64,000 nt of DNA from Neorhizobium sp. SHOUNA12A (GTDB lineage Bacteria; Pseudomonadota; Alphaproteobacteria; Rhizobiales; Rhizobiaceae): the NCBI RefSeq assembly GCF_023006505.1, contig NZ_JALBGV010000003.1, positions 1-64,000 of the forward strand, written 5' to 3'. Every line of letters begins with the position of its first letter. Positions within the stretch are counted from its first letter, which is position 1. The notes beneath the pieces are model-generated. The model saw only the letters and a list, made by a program, of their open reading frames with translations. It was not told where the DNA came from and made no database searches. Of this stretch, positions 53,789 to 62,034 are shown piece by piece. Position numbers and translations under genes: made by a program.

Positions 53789-55339
53789 TTAGCCGCGCTT
53801 GGGCGCCTTGTCGGTTAGGGAGGCGTAGTCGAGGCGGAAGACCGAGGCGCGCGGATGCGCTTCGTAACCCTTCACCCAGCTGCGCTTGGCCGACAGCACG
53901 TCGAAGAAGGACGGGATAATCGAGGGTACTTCCTCGTTCATCAGTTCCTGAGCCTTGGTGTAAAGCTCGGTGCGCTTGGCTGCGTCGATCGTGCCGCGAG
54001 CTTCGGCGACCAGGGCGTCGAAGGCCTTGTTGTTCCAGCGCGTCTCGTTCCAGGAGGCATCCGAGGTATAGAGAAGCTTGAAGATTCCGTCCGGGGTCGG
54101 CTGCATGTTGTAGAAGCCGACATAGAAGCTGCCCTTCTTCCACACCTGCTCCAGATAGGTGGCGTGCGGCATCGTCTGGACGTTGATAGTAATGCCCGCT
54201 TCCTTGGCCATTTCCTTGAGGGCGACGGCAAGCTGGGTGCGCACCGCTGGGCGGTCGGAGGCGATGAGCGTTGCTTGCAGGCCATTCGGGAAACCGGCTT
54301 CCGCAAGCAGCTTTTTGGCTTCGGCGATATTCTTCTGGCGCTGTTTGGCAGCCTTGAAGAACTGGTAGGACGGGTTCAGCGGCGTGTCGTTGCCCGGCGT
54401 GCCAAAACCTTCTGTGACGAAGTTGACCATCGCCTCGCGATCGACCGTGAGCGCGATCGCACGGCGGACGCGCGCGTCGTTGAACGGCGCGGTGTCGCAA
54501 CCGAAGTTGATGTTGCAGAACTGGCCGGACGGCGTGCGCAAGACCTCGACGCCGTCATTGCCGTCAAGCCGCAGGTATTCGGTCGGCTGCAGCGTCGAGA
54601 TGATGTCGACATTGCCGGCGATCATCGCCGAGCCTTCGGCGGAGATATCCGGGAATACCTGGACTTCGATACGATCGAGATAAGGGCGTGCCGGGTCGTA
54701 ATAGTTCGGGTTGCGTTCGACGACGATCAGACGGTCCGGCTCGTAGGATACCAGCTTGAACGGGCCGGTGCCGACAGCCTTGGTGGCAAGACTCTTGAGG
54801 TCGCCGGTGGCGATCGAGGCGGGAATGATGCGAGCGTTGGTGTAGGCCATGGCGACCGGCAGGTCGGCATAGGCGCCGGAGAGCTTGAACAGCACCGTTG
54901 TATCGTCGACGGCGACGATGTCGGAGATCGGGCCGACATTGTTGCGGCCGGGCGACGCGGTTGCCGGATCGAGGATTGCCTTGAAGGTGGCGACGACGTC
55001 CTTTGCCGTGAACGGCGAGCCGTCATGGAAGGTCACGCCCTTGCGCAGCTTGAACGTCCATTCGGTCAGGCCAGCGTTGGGCGTCCAGCTTTCGGCCAGG
55101 TCCGGCTCGACCGACATGTCGACCTTCAGGCGTGTCAGGTTGCTATAGAGCAGTTCGGTCACCAGGTATTCCGGGTTGACGCGGGTCAAAAGCGGATGGA
55201 TGACGCTTGCAGCTTGGTCGACGGAGATGCGCAGCGTGCCGCCCTTGGCCGGCTTTGCGGTCTGCGCCAGGCCAAGCGCCGGTGCAGCAAAGACGGCGGC
55301 GGTGCCGGCGAGGAAGAGGCGACGTTTCATTTCCAGCAT
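53789..55339 (-). CDS. ABC substrate-binding protein, SBP family 5
   Basis: A 516-residue family-5 protein with Sec signal (KRRLFLAGTAAVFAAPALG, cut near LAQ). Core: LLYSNLTRLKVDMSVEPDLAESW, TEWTFKLRKGVTFHDGSPFTAKDV, VEVLRTPSGQFCNINFG and NKAFDALVAEARG. It captures a peptide-like or other ligand for the permeases encoded downstream. I kept the ATG at 55339; one at 55330 is an alternative. The hydrolases at both ends of the operon suggest an amide or N-acyl compound as ligand (inference). Confidence 0.92.
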   Translation of the reverse strand: MLEMKRRLFLAGTAAVFAAPALGLAQTAKPAKGGTLRISVDQAASVIHPLLTRVNPEYLVTELLYSNLTRLKVDMSVEPDLAESWTPNAGLTEWTFKLRKGVTFHDGSPFTAKDVVATFKAILDPATASPGRNNVGPISDIVAVDDTTVLFKLSGAYADLPVAMAYTNARIIPASIATGDLKSLATKAVGTGPFKLVSYEPDRLIVVERNPNYYDPARPYLDRIEVQVFPDISAEGSAMIAGNVDIISTLQPTEYLRLDGNDGVEVLRTPSGQFCNINFGCDTAPFNDARVRRAIALTVDREAMVNFVTEGFGTPGNDTPLNPSYQFFKAAKQRQKNIAEAKKLLAEAGFPNGLQATLIASDRPAVRTQLAVALKEMAKEAGITINVQTMPHATYLEQVWKKGSFYVGFYNMQPTPDGIFKLLYTSDASWNETRWNNKAFDALVAEARGTIDAAKRTELYTKAQELMNEEVPSIIPSFFDVLSAKRSWVKGYEAHPRASVFRLDYASLTDKAPKRG

Positions 55340-55358
55340 TTTTCAGGTCCCTTATGGT

Positions 55359-56672
55359 TCAGGCGCGGTTTTCAGGAATGGCGTCGGCGGCAAAGTCCGC
55401 CGCGAGATAGGCCAGTATGCTTTTCGCCAGGGCGATGATGTCCTGGCGGGTGGTATGCTCTTCAGGACTGTGGATGCAGCTTTCCGGGCGGCCGAGCCCG
55501 CCCAGCAGCACCTCCTGTGCAAAGCCGGACTTCTGCACGTAGCCGAAATCGGAGCAGCTTGCGGCGCCCCATTTTTGAAAGTCTTCCGGCTTGTAGCCGA
55601 AGCCCAGCGACAGCGCCTCTTGCCAGCGTGGCCAATGCGGACCTTCCGGATCGCCCGTCGGGATGAGGTGTCCGACCAGATCAATTTCGAGCTTCAGCCC
55701 GGTGCCGGCAACGCTGTCGCGGATCACTCTTTCGATCTCGGCGCGCGCGATCTCATAGTTTTCTTCCGGAGCATAACGTCGGCTCACGAGAATCTTGATC
55801 TCCGCCGGCACCTGTCCGCCGGCGGTGCCGCCATTCACGGCCGAAATCGAAAGCTGCGGTCGCAGCGGACCTGACGCGTGCGGCGGCGGCGCCAGCGCGG
55901 ATGCCCGGCTGGCCACGTCCGGCTTCAAGACCATCAAGGCATTGAGCAAGGGCAAGGCGCCTTCGATAGCATTGATGCCAGCGCCGGTGCGATTGCCTTC
56001 GCCTGCATGAACGGCGTGCCCCCTGATCGTCACCTGCAGATGGAAGACACCGAAGCAGCCAGCCCATATACGCGGCGCCGCGGACCCGTTGAAATTGAGG
56101 ATATGACCTTTCAACTTCCCCTGCTCCGCCAGATAGCGAATACCGGGATACAGGCCCCCTTCCTCGTCGGTGCAGAGGAGCAGCATCGGATCGTAATAAA
56201 GAGGCAGGCCGCATTTTTTGGCAGCCCGCAACGCCAGCAGGGTTGCCGCGATCGTGCCCTTCATGTCCGCTGCGCCGAGCCCGAACAGATCGTCACCCTC
56301 GACGGTCAGTTTCAAAGGATCGCGTGCCCAACCGGGCGCGGCCGGGACCGTGTCGACGTGATAATAAAGACCGCAGACGGGCTTTCCCGTTTCGCGGGTG
56401 GCAATCAGGTTGGTTCGCTCGCCGGATGCCGGCCCACCGGCCACGTGCCAAAGATCACGCGGCACGACGACCCGCTCGAACTCAAACCCCAGGGGCGAAA
56501 GGAGTTCGGCCATCAGATCGGCAAAAGCGTCATAGCCCAGACCCGGCGGGAATGAGGTGTCAACTTCGATCATCCGGGCCAGATCATCGACAGCAACCTC
56601 GACATCCCGCTCAATCGCTGCCATGGCAGGTCCAAGGATCTGTTGCGAAGAAGCTGGCTGCGGCGTGTTCAT
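55359..56672 (-). CDS. M20 family peptidase/deacylase (nearly canonical)
   Basis: A 437-residue M20 hydrolase with most catalytic residues in place: His 105 and Asp 107 (YYHVDTVP), Asp 136 (GAADMKG), Glu 170 and Glu 171 (TDEEGG) and a C-terminal His in CIHSPEEHT. One odd site: the Glu of the usual E-P-T loop reads Asn 195 (ILNFNGS). It resembles the ArgE/DapE branch, cleaving N-acyl or peptide bonds with two zinc ions. I chose the ATG at 56672 (GAGGA seven bases upstream). It is the first gene of the ABC operon and divergent from the HutC-type regulator. Confidence 0.9.
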   Translation of the reverse strand: MNTPQPASSQQILGPAMAAIERDVEVAVDDLARMIEVDTSFPPGLGYDAFADLMAELLSPLGFEFERVVVPRDLWHVAGGPASGERTNLIATRETGKPVCGLYYHVDTVPAAPGWARDPLKLTVEGDDLFGLGAADMKGTIAATLLALRAAKKCGLPLYYDPMLLLCTDEEGGLYPGIRYLAEQGKLKGHILNFNGSAAPRIWAGCFGVFHLQVTIRGHAVHAGEGNRTGAGINAIEGALPLLNALMVLKPDVASRASALAPPPHASGPLRPQLSISAVNGGTAGGQVPAEIKILVSRRYAPEENYEIARAEIERVIRDSVAGTGLKLEIDLVGHLIPTGDPEGPHWPRWQEALSLGFGYKPEDFQKWGAASCSDFGYVQKSGFAQEVLLGGLGRPESCIHSPEEHTTRQDIIALAKSILAYLAADFAADAIPENRA

Positions 56673-56727
56673 GGCAGTGTCCTCGGTACCCGGCGCGCCA
56701 GCCTCCCGAGCTTGCGCTTTAATATAA

Positions 56728-56737
56728 ACTATATAGT
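56728..56737. promoter_or_regulatory. Palindrome in the M20/GntR divergent region
   Basis: ACTATATAGT is a perfect 10-bp palindrome inside an AT-rich stretch (56719-56742) midway between the divergent start codons. It is a likely operator for the HutC-type regulator and overlaps possible -10 elements. Confidence 0.55.
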
Positions 56738-56788
56738 AATACTGCGTAGATCGAGACCCTGAGTCAACTCTAAAGAAGAGGCAAATCA

Positions 56789-57553
56789 TTGCCGGAACTG
56801 CCCAATAATTCATCAGGAGTGATCAAACTGACGGAACTGTCGTTGCCGCTCTATGAAGTGGTCAAACGACAGATCACCGAAGCGATCATGCTTGGCAAAC
56901 TGGAACCGGGTGCGGTTCTGCCGAGCGAAGTGGCGCTGTCGCAAACCTATGGCGTGGCCGTGGGCACCATCCGGCGGGCGCTGATGGATCTCACCAATGA
57001 CGGCCTTCTCAGCCGCCGTCGCAAGACCGGCACAGTCGTGACCGGCCGCAAGCCGCAGCACAGCCTGCGCCTGTTTTTTCAGTATTTTCGACTGCACGGT
57101 CTGGATGGTTCGCTCAGCAAATCGGTCACGAAGGTGACTTCGCTCGACAGGAGCATTGCTTCCGCTGCCGATGCGCGAAAACTTCAGATCGACGAGGGAT
57201 CGCCGATCGTCACCTTCCACAGGGTGCGTTACGTCGACGAGCGGCCGATCATGCACGAGACACTGACGCTTTCCCGCGAACGGGTCCCGGACTTCCCCGA
57301 AAGGCCGGAGGAAATCCCTCAGCTCTTCTACCTGCATCTGCTGGAAAATTATGGGATCCGCATTTCGGCCATACGCGAGCAGATCGGTGCCGATCTTGCG
57401 AACGATTCCGATGCCCGGTGGCTGGATCTGGCTCTACCCGCTGCCGTTCTCACAATCGACGAGGTCGCCTATGATCAACTGGCGGTTCCGGTTCTCATCT
57501 CCGCCCATCGCGCGACGACCGCACACCATCGGTATGTCAACGAGGTTCAATGA
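56789..57553 (+). CDS. GntR family (HutC/UTRA-type) regulator
   Basis: A 254-residue regulator: GntR HTH (LYEVVKRQITEAIMLGKLEPG, LPSEVALSQTYGVAVGTIRRA, LSRRRKTGTVV) and a C-terminal UTRA ligand domain (about 85-250; PIVTFHRVRYVDERPIMHET). No suitable ATG exists near; the TTG at 56789 has AGAGG seven bases upstream. It is divergent from the second peptide-type ABC operon, so it very likely represses it in the absence of substrate. The ligand may be the imported compound. Confidence 0.9.
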   Translation: MPELPNNSSGVIKLTELSLPLYEVVKRQITEAIMLGKLEPGAVLPSEVALSQTYGVAVGTIRRALMDLTNDGLLSRRRKTGTVVTGRKPQHSLRLFFQYFRLHGLDGSLSKSVTKVTSLDRSIASAADARKLQIDEGSPIVTFHRVRYVDERPIMHETLTLSRERVPDFPERPEEIPQLFYLHLLENYGIRISAIREQIGADLANDSDARWLDLALPAAVLTIDEVAYDQLAVPVLISAHRATTAHHRYVNEVQ

Positions 57554-57572
57554 GAATGTGGCCGTTGACGGT

Positions 57573-57608
57573 GATGGACGACCATCCTGAACGGGAAGGT
57601 CGTCCATC
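57573..57608. terminator. Bidirectional hairpin between convergent genes
   Basis: GATGGACGACC (57573-57583) pairs perfectly with GGTCGTCCATC (57598-57608) around a 14-base loop. It fills the gap between the HutC-type regulator and the convergent NTF2-like gene. Confidence 0.65.
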
Positions 57609-57617
57609 CTGCCGCCG

Positions 57618-58010
57618 TCAGTTCTCCAATGCCTGCATGACGAGATGGCTGTCGACATATTGGACCATGGTTGCGATCTTGCCATCGGATACGCGGTAGA
57701 GATGGGCAAAGCTCGCGGTCATCGACTTGCCCGTGGCCTTGTAGGTGCCGGAATAGAAGCCGAAGGCGGCTACCCGATCGCCATCCTCCAGATAGGTGTG
57801 GACTTTGGCGCTGTAGCCGATCCATTCGGTGGCGAGCCTGTGGAAGACACCGGCGATGATGGCGTCGGTTCCGACATAGGTGCCGGCATAAGGAAAACCT
57901 TCGGCCTCCGTCCAGGTCGCATCGGGCGCCAGGGCCGCAACTAAGTTGCGGCCATTATCTTCCGAGGTGCCCTCATACGTGGCACGGATGAGATCGAGAT
58001 TTGCACCCAT
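57618..58010 (-). CDS. NTF2/SnoaL-like domain protein
   Basis: A 130-residue single-domain protein of the NTF2/SnoaL/ketosteroid-isomerase fold: an N-terminal helix with IRATYEGTSEDNGRNLVAAL, then WTEAEGFPYAGTYVG, VHTYLEDGDRVAAFGFYSG and FAHLYRVSDGKI. Such proteins bind or isomerise small hydrophobic molecules; the reaction is unknown here. The gene follows the MBL-fold gene by six bases and shares its transcript. Confidence 0.87.
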   Translation of the reverse strand: MGANLDLIRATYEGTSEDNGRNLVAALAPDATWTEAEGFPYAGTYVGTDAIIAGVFHRLATEWIGYSAKVHTYLEDGDRVAAFGFYSGTYKATGKSMTASFAHLYRVSDGKIATMVQYVDSHLVMQALEN

Positions 58011-58016
58011 GACCGG

Positions 58017-58892
58017 TCAGCCCCACTTCATCTCGCCCGTGGCGACCTTGGAGCCGATGTCCAGCGCGATGCCCATGCCGAGACCCGGGAAGCGCGCTTC
58101 CATCGCCGCCTTGAGCTCGGCCGAGCCCTTGGCCTTAGCGAGTTCCTCCTCGAACGCCTTCAGATAGGCGAGGGTATGCGCGACACCTGAAAGGTCGCTC
58201 AGTGCTTCCGGGGTCATATGGCCGGCGACCACGATTGTTGGTTTGCGGGCTGCGATCTTCTCGAGATTGCCGATCCAGGCGGCCCGCAGTTCGGCGCTGT
58301 TGGTGTCCGCAGTCCAGACATGGACGCCATTGAAGATCAGCACGCCGCCGAATACGGCGTTCAGCGACGGGACGAAGAGATAGCGCCGGTTGGCAAGTCC
58401 TTCCGCTTCGACGATCTCGATCGTCTCCCCATCGACCGTCAGCGTCTTGCCGTCAAAGGCTTCCGGCATGACGACGTCGGCCAGCGTCTGCGGGCCGTTT
58501 TCCTTCAGCTGCGGACCCCAGACGGCGAGCTTCTTCTCGACGCTGCCCTTGATGGCGGCAACGGTTGCCGACGCGGCGATTACCTTGGCATCCGGGAAAG
58601 CCGCCTTGATCGGCCCAAGGCTGAAATAATAATCCGGATCGGACTGGCTGATGTAGATCGTGGTGAGCGTCTTGCCGGTGGCCTTGATCGCGTCCGCCAG
58701 CGCCTTGCCGTCTGGGAGCGTGAAGCCGCTGTCGATCAGTACGGCTTCCTTCGCACCGGAAACCAGAACGGGAGCGCGGAAAAAGCCGTTCTGTCCGGCG
58801 GGGAAATGCTTCCAGGTCAGGGTTCCGGCGGCATGGCCAAGTCCTGCAGGGGCAAAAACGGCGGTGGCGCCTGCGGCGAGAGTGGTTTTCAT
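58017..58892 (-). CDS. Secreted MBL-fold protein with QxDxDY in place of HxHxDH
   Basis: A 291-residue metallo-beta-lactamase-fold protein with a signal peptide (TLAAGATAVFAPAGLGHA). The metal motif HxHxDH reads QSDPDY (Gln 83, Asp 85, Asp 87, Tyr 88), so two or three metal-binding histidines are gone; VVAGHM keeps a later His. VLIDSGF is normal. Members of this variant exist, but I know no activity for them. I chose the ATG at 58892 (AGGAG seven bases upstream) over one at 58913. It is co-transcribed with an NTF2-like gene and divergent from a LysR gene. Confidence 0.87.
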   Translation of the reverse strand: MKTTLAAGATAVFAPAGLGHAAGTLTWKHFPAGQNGFFRAPVLVSGAKEAVLIDSGFTLPDGKALADAIKATGKTLTTIYISQSDPDYYFSLGPIKAAFPDAKVIAASATVAAIKGSVEKKLAVWGPQLKENGPQTLADVVMPEAFDGKTLTVDGETIEIVEAEGLANRRYLFVPSLNAVFGGVLIFNGVHVWTADTNSAELRAAWIGNLEKIAARKPTIVVAGHMTPEALSDLSGVAHTLAYLKAFEEELAKAKGSAELKAAMEARFPGLGMGIALDIGSKVATGEMKWG

Positions 58893-59043
58893 GATCGTTC
58901 TCCTCGTAAACATGGATGTCTCCGGTGCTTCGTTCGCTATCTGGGGCTGAGAGAGATGGCTGCCTTGCAGGTCTTGCCTCTCCTGCCTCGCTCCTTGTGA
59001 AGCCAAAGATGACACGGCGAGATAGAACGAAGAAGACCAACAA

Positions 59044-59059
59044 ATACGACAGAATGTAT
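59044..59059. promoter_or_regulatory. Possible LysR site
   Basis: ATAC (59044-59047) and GTAT (59056-59059) are inverted copies eight bases apart, in the gap between the divergent MBL-fold and LysR genes. Short arms make it tentative. Confidence 0.3.
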
Positions 59060-59090
59060 GCTAGGAGTTGACAGTCACACGGGAGCTTTC

Positions 59091-60005
59091 ATGCAAGAAG
59101 CGAGGAATCTCAACCGGCTCGCCTATTTTGTCGCTGTCGTCGACGCGGGATCTTTCACCCGGGCGGCGGAGTATCTCGGCATAACCAAGGCAGTCGTCAG
59201 CCAGCAGGTTGCCAGGCTCGAACAGGAGGTCGGCACGACGTTGCTGATGCGCACGACGCGGCGGGTCCAGCCTACCGAGGCAGGACAGATGTTTCACGCC
59301 CGTTGCGTGTCGATCCTCAGAGAGGCCGAGGATGCGCTGGGGGAACTGGCTCAAGCCAGGTCGGAACCCAAGGGCCTGTTGAGGATCACGGCACCCTACG
59401 ACTATGGCACGTCGGTAGTCGTGCCTTTGGTCACCGCCTTCACGTCCCGCTATCCGGATTGCAGGGTGGAACTCAATCTCAGCGACAGGATGGTGGATTT
59501 GGTCTCCGAGAACATGGACCTCGCCATTCGCGTCGGGTGGCTGGCTGACTCAAGCCTCCAGGCCAGACGGATCGGCTTCTTTCGGCAATATCTTGTCGGC
59601 CCGCCTCAGTTTGCCGCACGACTAGCGGAATTAAACGGGCTCGCCGATTTGCCTGCCCTGCCCTTCGTTGCCAATAACGCGCTGCGAGAACCTTTGGAAT
59701 GGACGTTTACGCGCGGTGATCAGGAGGCACTCACGGTGCGGTTCAAGGCGTCTATCGCGATCAATACCACGCCGGCGGTCATGGAAGCGGTAAGGCAAGG
59801 TGGCGGATTGTCCGTCCTGCCGGATTTCCTCGCGACTGCTGACTTGGCCGATGGACGCCTTATTCACGTCCTGCCTGAATGGCAGCTGCCGTCGGGCGGC
59901 GTCTTCACGGTCTATCCGGCTGCACGTTTTCGCCCGCCTAAGGTTTCCGCATTCGTGGACATGCTGATAGCGGCGTTGAGAACGGAAACACCGCGCGCGG
60001 AATAG
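59091..60005 (+). CDS. LysR family transcriptional regulator
   Basis: A 304-residue LysR regulator: LNRLAYFVAVVDAGSFTRAAEYLGITKAVVSQQVARLEQEVG is the HTH region (read in parts), then VQPTEAGQ and an effector domain with LLRITAPYDYG. The branch resembles LysR proteins next to oxidoreductases and thiol enzymes. I chose the ATG at 59091 (GGGAG five bases upstream). It is divergent from the MBL/NTF2 pair, its likely target. Confidence 0.92.
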   Translation: MQEARNLNRLAYFVAVVDAGSFTRAAEYLGITKAVVSQQVARLEQEVGTTLLMRTTRRVQPTEAGQMFHARCVSILREAEDALGELAQARSEPKGLLRITAPYDYGTSVVVPLVTAFTSRYPDCRVELNLSDRMVDLVSENMDLAIRVGWLADSSLQARRIGFFRQYLVGPPQFAARLAELNGLADLPALPFVANNALREPLEWTFTRGDQEALTVRFKASIAINTTPAVMEAVRQGGGLSVLPDFLATADLADGRLIHVLPEWQLPSGGVFTVYPAARFRPPKVSAFVDMLIAALRTETPRAE

Positions 60006-60017
60006 GCAGATGGACAC

Positions 60018-60045
60018 TTGACAGATTTTTCAATTAACCCATAGT
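60018..60045 (+). promoter_or_regulatory. Promoter of the TRAP-operon regulator
   Basis: TTGACA (60018-60023) and CATAGT (60040-60045) lie 16 bases apart, directly before the operator at 60053-60069. The -35 is a perfect consensus; the -10 matches four of six. Confidence 0.5.
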
Positions 60046-60052
60046 AGAAATT

Positions 60053-60069
60053 GGTCAGACAATCTGACC
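60053..60069. promoter_or_regulatory. FadR-type GntR operator
   Basis: GGTCAGA (60053-60059) and TCTGACC (60063-60069) are perfect inverted copies around CAA. TGGTCAGACAA (60052-60062) also fits the FadR-subfamily pattern TNGTNNNACNA. It lies just after the promoter and 40 bases before the GntR gene, so autorepression is likely. Confidence 0.75.
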
Positions 60070-60108
60070 GCTTGCGCATCAGAGGAGTGATGCGCTCGGA
60101 GGAGTTCG

Positions 60109-60822
60109 ATGTTCGTGGCCTTGGAGCCGCGCCGGCTTTATCGCCAGGTTGCGGAGCAGATTCGTGTGCTGATCGATACGGGGGAGTTGAAGCCGGGTTC
60201 GAGGCTTCCGCCCGAACGTGAGCTTGCCGAGCGATTTTCCGTTTCACGGCCGACGGTCCGCGAGGCTCTGATCGTGCTCGAGGTCGAAGGCCGGATTCAG
60301 ATCCGGATGGGATCCGGCGTCTATATCAGCAGTACTCCGCGACAGCCCGCCAGCGTCCTGCCGAACGACGAAGGAGGCGGTCCCCTGGAAATCCTTCAGG
60401 CGCGCTGCCTGATCGAAAGCAGCATCGCGGAGGAGGCCGCGCGTCTGGTGACGCCCGATGGCATCGCCCGGATCGATCTGCTTTTGGAGCGCATGGAGCA
60501 GTCGCTGGACGACGGCCCGGTCGCTCTTGCCTGCGACCGCGATTTTCACACGGCGATTGCCGACATCATCGGCAATTCGGCCCTGAAGCACTTCACCGGG
60601 CTGATCTACGATACGCGGATGTCGCCCTATTTCACGAAGCTCGCCAGCTACTTCGAAGGGCCGCACACATGGAAGCTGGCGCTTGAGGAGCACCGCATCA
60701 TTCGTGACGCCATTGCAGCGGGAGACCCTGCCGCGGCACGCGAGGCCATGCGCCGTCATCTGACGCTGGCGCAAAAGAGATTCTCGGAAAGCTTCGAGGA
60801 GGAGCAGACCAGAGAAGACTGA
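60109..60822 (+). CDS. GntR family (FCD-type) regulator of the TRAP operon
   Basis: A 237-residue FadR-subfamily regulator: YRQVAEQIRVLIDTGELKPGSRLP, PERELAERFSVSRPTVREALIVLEVEG, and an FCD domain with DFHTAIAD and EEHRIIRDA, whose Asp/His residues fit a metal-carboxylate ligand site. Such proteins often sense sugar acids or dicarboxylates. It precedes the TRAP genes, and a hairpin separates it from the binding-protein gene. GGAGGAG lies before the ATG. Confidence 0.93.
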   Translation: MFVALEPRRLYRQVAEQIRVLIDTGELKPGSRLPPERELAERFSVSRPTVREALIVLEVEGRIQIRMGSGVYISSTPRQPASVLPNDEGGGPLEILQARCLIESSIAEEAARLVTPDGIARIDLLLERMEQSLDDGPVALACDRDFHTAIADIIGNSALKHFTGLIYDTRMSPYFTKLASYFEGPHTWKLALEEHRIIRDAIAAGDPAAAREAMRRHLTLAQKRFSESFEEEQTRED

Positions 60823-60844
60823 CCTCCACCACTGCGGTGGGGTC
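60821..60844. terminator. Hairpin between GntR and TRAP binding-protein genes
   Basis: GACC.CCACC (60821-60830, with a one-base bulge) pairs with GGTGGGGTC (60836-60844) around ACTGC. It may uncouple regulator and transporter expression. Confidence 0.5.
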
Positions 60845-60877
60845 GACCATACAGTTCCGTTTCACTGGGAGGAAAGA

Positions 60878-61852
60878 ATGAAACACCGACTGAAGACATT
60901 GCTTGGCGCCGCCGCAGTCATCATTGCATCGACGCTTTCGGCGCATGCCGAAACCGTGCTGAAATGGGCTCATGTCTATGAGACATCCGAGCCTTTCCAC
61001 ACCGACTCCGTCTGGGCCGCCGGCGAGATCGCCAAGCGGACCAATGGCCGTTACAAGATCGACGTATATCCGGCTTCACAGCTTGGAAAAGAAGCCGACA
61101 TCAACCAGGGCCTCAAGCTCGGCACCGTGGATATCATCATCTCCGGCTCCAGCTTTGCAGCGCGCGATTACAAGCCGATCGGCGTCACCTATTATCCTTA
61201 TATCTTCCGCGATGCGAGCCACCTGATCGCCTATACCAAGAGCGACATCTTCAAGCGTCTTGCCAAGGGCTATGAAGACAAGACCGGCAACCATATCGCC
61301 GCCGTAACCTATTACGGAACGCGCCACACCACATCCAACAAGCCGATTTCCAAGTGCGCCGACCTGCAGGGCGTGAAGATGCGCGTGCCGGATGTTCCAG
61401 CCTATCTCGCCATGCCGCGGGCCTGCGGCGCCAATACAACGCCGATCGCCTTTGCCGAAGTTTACCTCGCCCTGCAGAATGGGACGGTCGACGCGCAGGA
61501 AAATCCACTGACCACGATCGAGGCGAAGAAGTTTTATGAGGTGCAGAAGAATATCGTCCTGACCGGCCATATCGTCGACCACCTCAACACGCTGTTTTCG
61601 AAAAAGCTCTGGAACAGCCTGTCAGACGAGGACAAGAAGATCTTCTCCGACGTCGCGCAGGAAGCCAGCGTGCGCTCATCGAAAACGATCGACGCTCGTG
61701 AAAAGGAACTGGTCGACGAGTTCAAGAAGAAGGGCCTGACCGTGACGGAAGTCGACAAGGCGGACTTCCTGAAGAACGTCGTCGAAAAGGTCAAGCTCGA
61801 AGAATTCGGCTATGAAAAGGCCGACTGGGAAGCAATCCGCGCAATCAAGTAA
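60878..61852 (+). CDS. TRAP transporter substrate-binding protein (DctP family)
   Basis: A 324-residue periplasmic protein with Sec signal (LLGAAAVIIASTLSAHAE). DctP core: LKWAHVYETSEPFH, ELA-like DINQGLKLGTVDIIISG, LQGVKMRVPDVPAYLAM (the Arg that binds the ligand carboxylate is in KMRVP) and EVYLALQNGTVDAQENPL. It binds an organic or sugar acid. GGAGG lies before the ATG. A UUCG-capped hairpin follows its stop. Confidence 0.94.
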   Translation: MKHRLKTLLGAAAVIIASTLSAHAETVLKWAHVYETSEPFHTDSVWAAGEIAKRTNGRYKIDVYPASQLGKEADINQGLKLGTVDIIISGSSFAARDYKPIGVTYYPYIFRDASHLIAYTKSDIFKRLAKGYEDKTGNHIAAVTYYGTRHTTSNKPISKCADLQGVKMRVPDVPAYLAMPRACGANTTPIAFAEVYLALQNGTVDAQENPLTTIEAKKFYEVQKNIVLTGHIVDHLNTLFSKKLWNSLSDEDKKIFSDVAQEASVRSSKTIDAREKELVDEFKKKGLTVTEVDKADFLKNVVEKVKLEEFGYEKADWEAIRAIK

Positions 61853-61859
61853 AGCCCGT

Positions 61860-61881
61860 GGCGCGGTCTTCGGGCCGCGCC
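61860..61881 (+). terminator. UUCG-tetraloop hairpin after the TRAP binding-protein gene
   Basis: GGCGCGGTC (61860-61868) pairs with GGCCGCGCC (61873-61881), with one G-U pair, closing a C(TTCG)G loop, one of the most stable RNA tetraloops. It lies 8 bases past the DctP stop. The further 150 bases to the next gene show nothing clear. Confidence 0.7.
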
Positions 61882-62034
61882 TGTTCGACAATTCCTTCCA
61901 TTGCGCATGGGACCTGCCGTTTCGGCTGGTCACCAGGCGGGCCCGCCGCACCTTTCTGAAGGCTGCGGGGGCTCGCCCGGCCGGCGAACGTTTTCCCGGC
62001 GCAGTGAGGTTCATATCCGGACAGGATGCTATCG

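Noticed and set aside
53855-55438. 527-residue plus-strand frame
   Set aside because: Antisense to the second family-5 binding protein.
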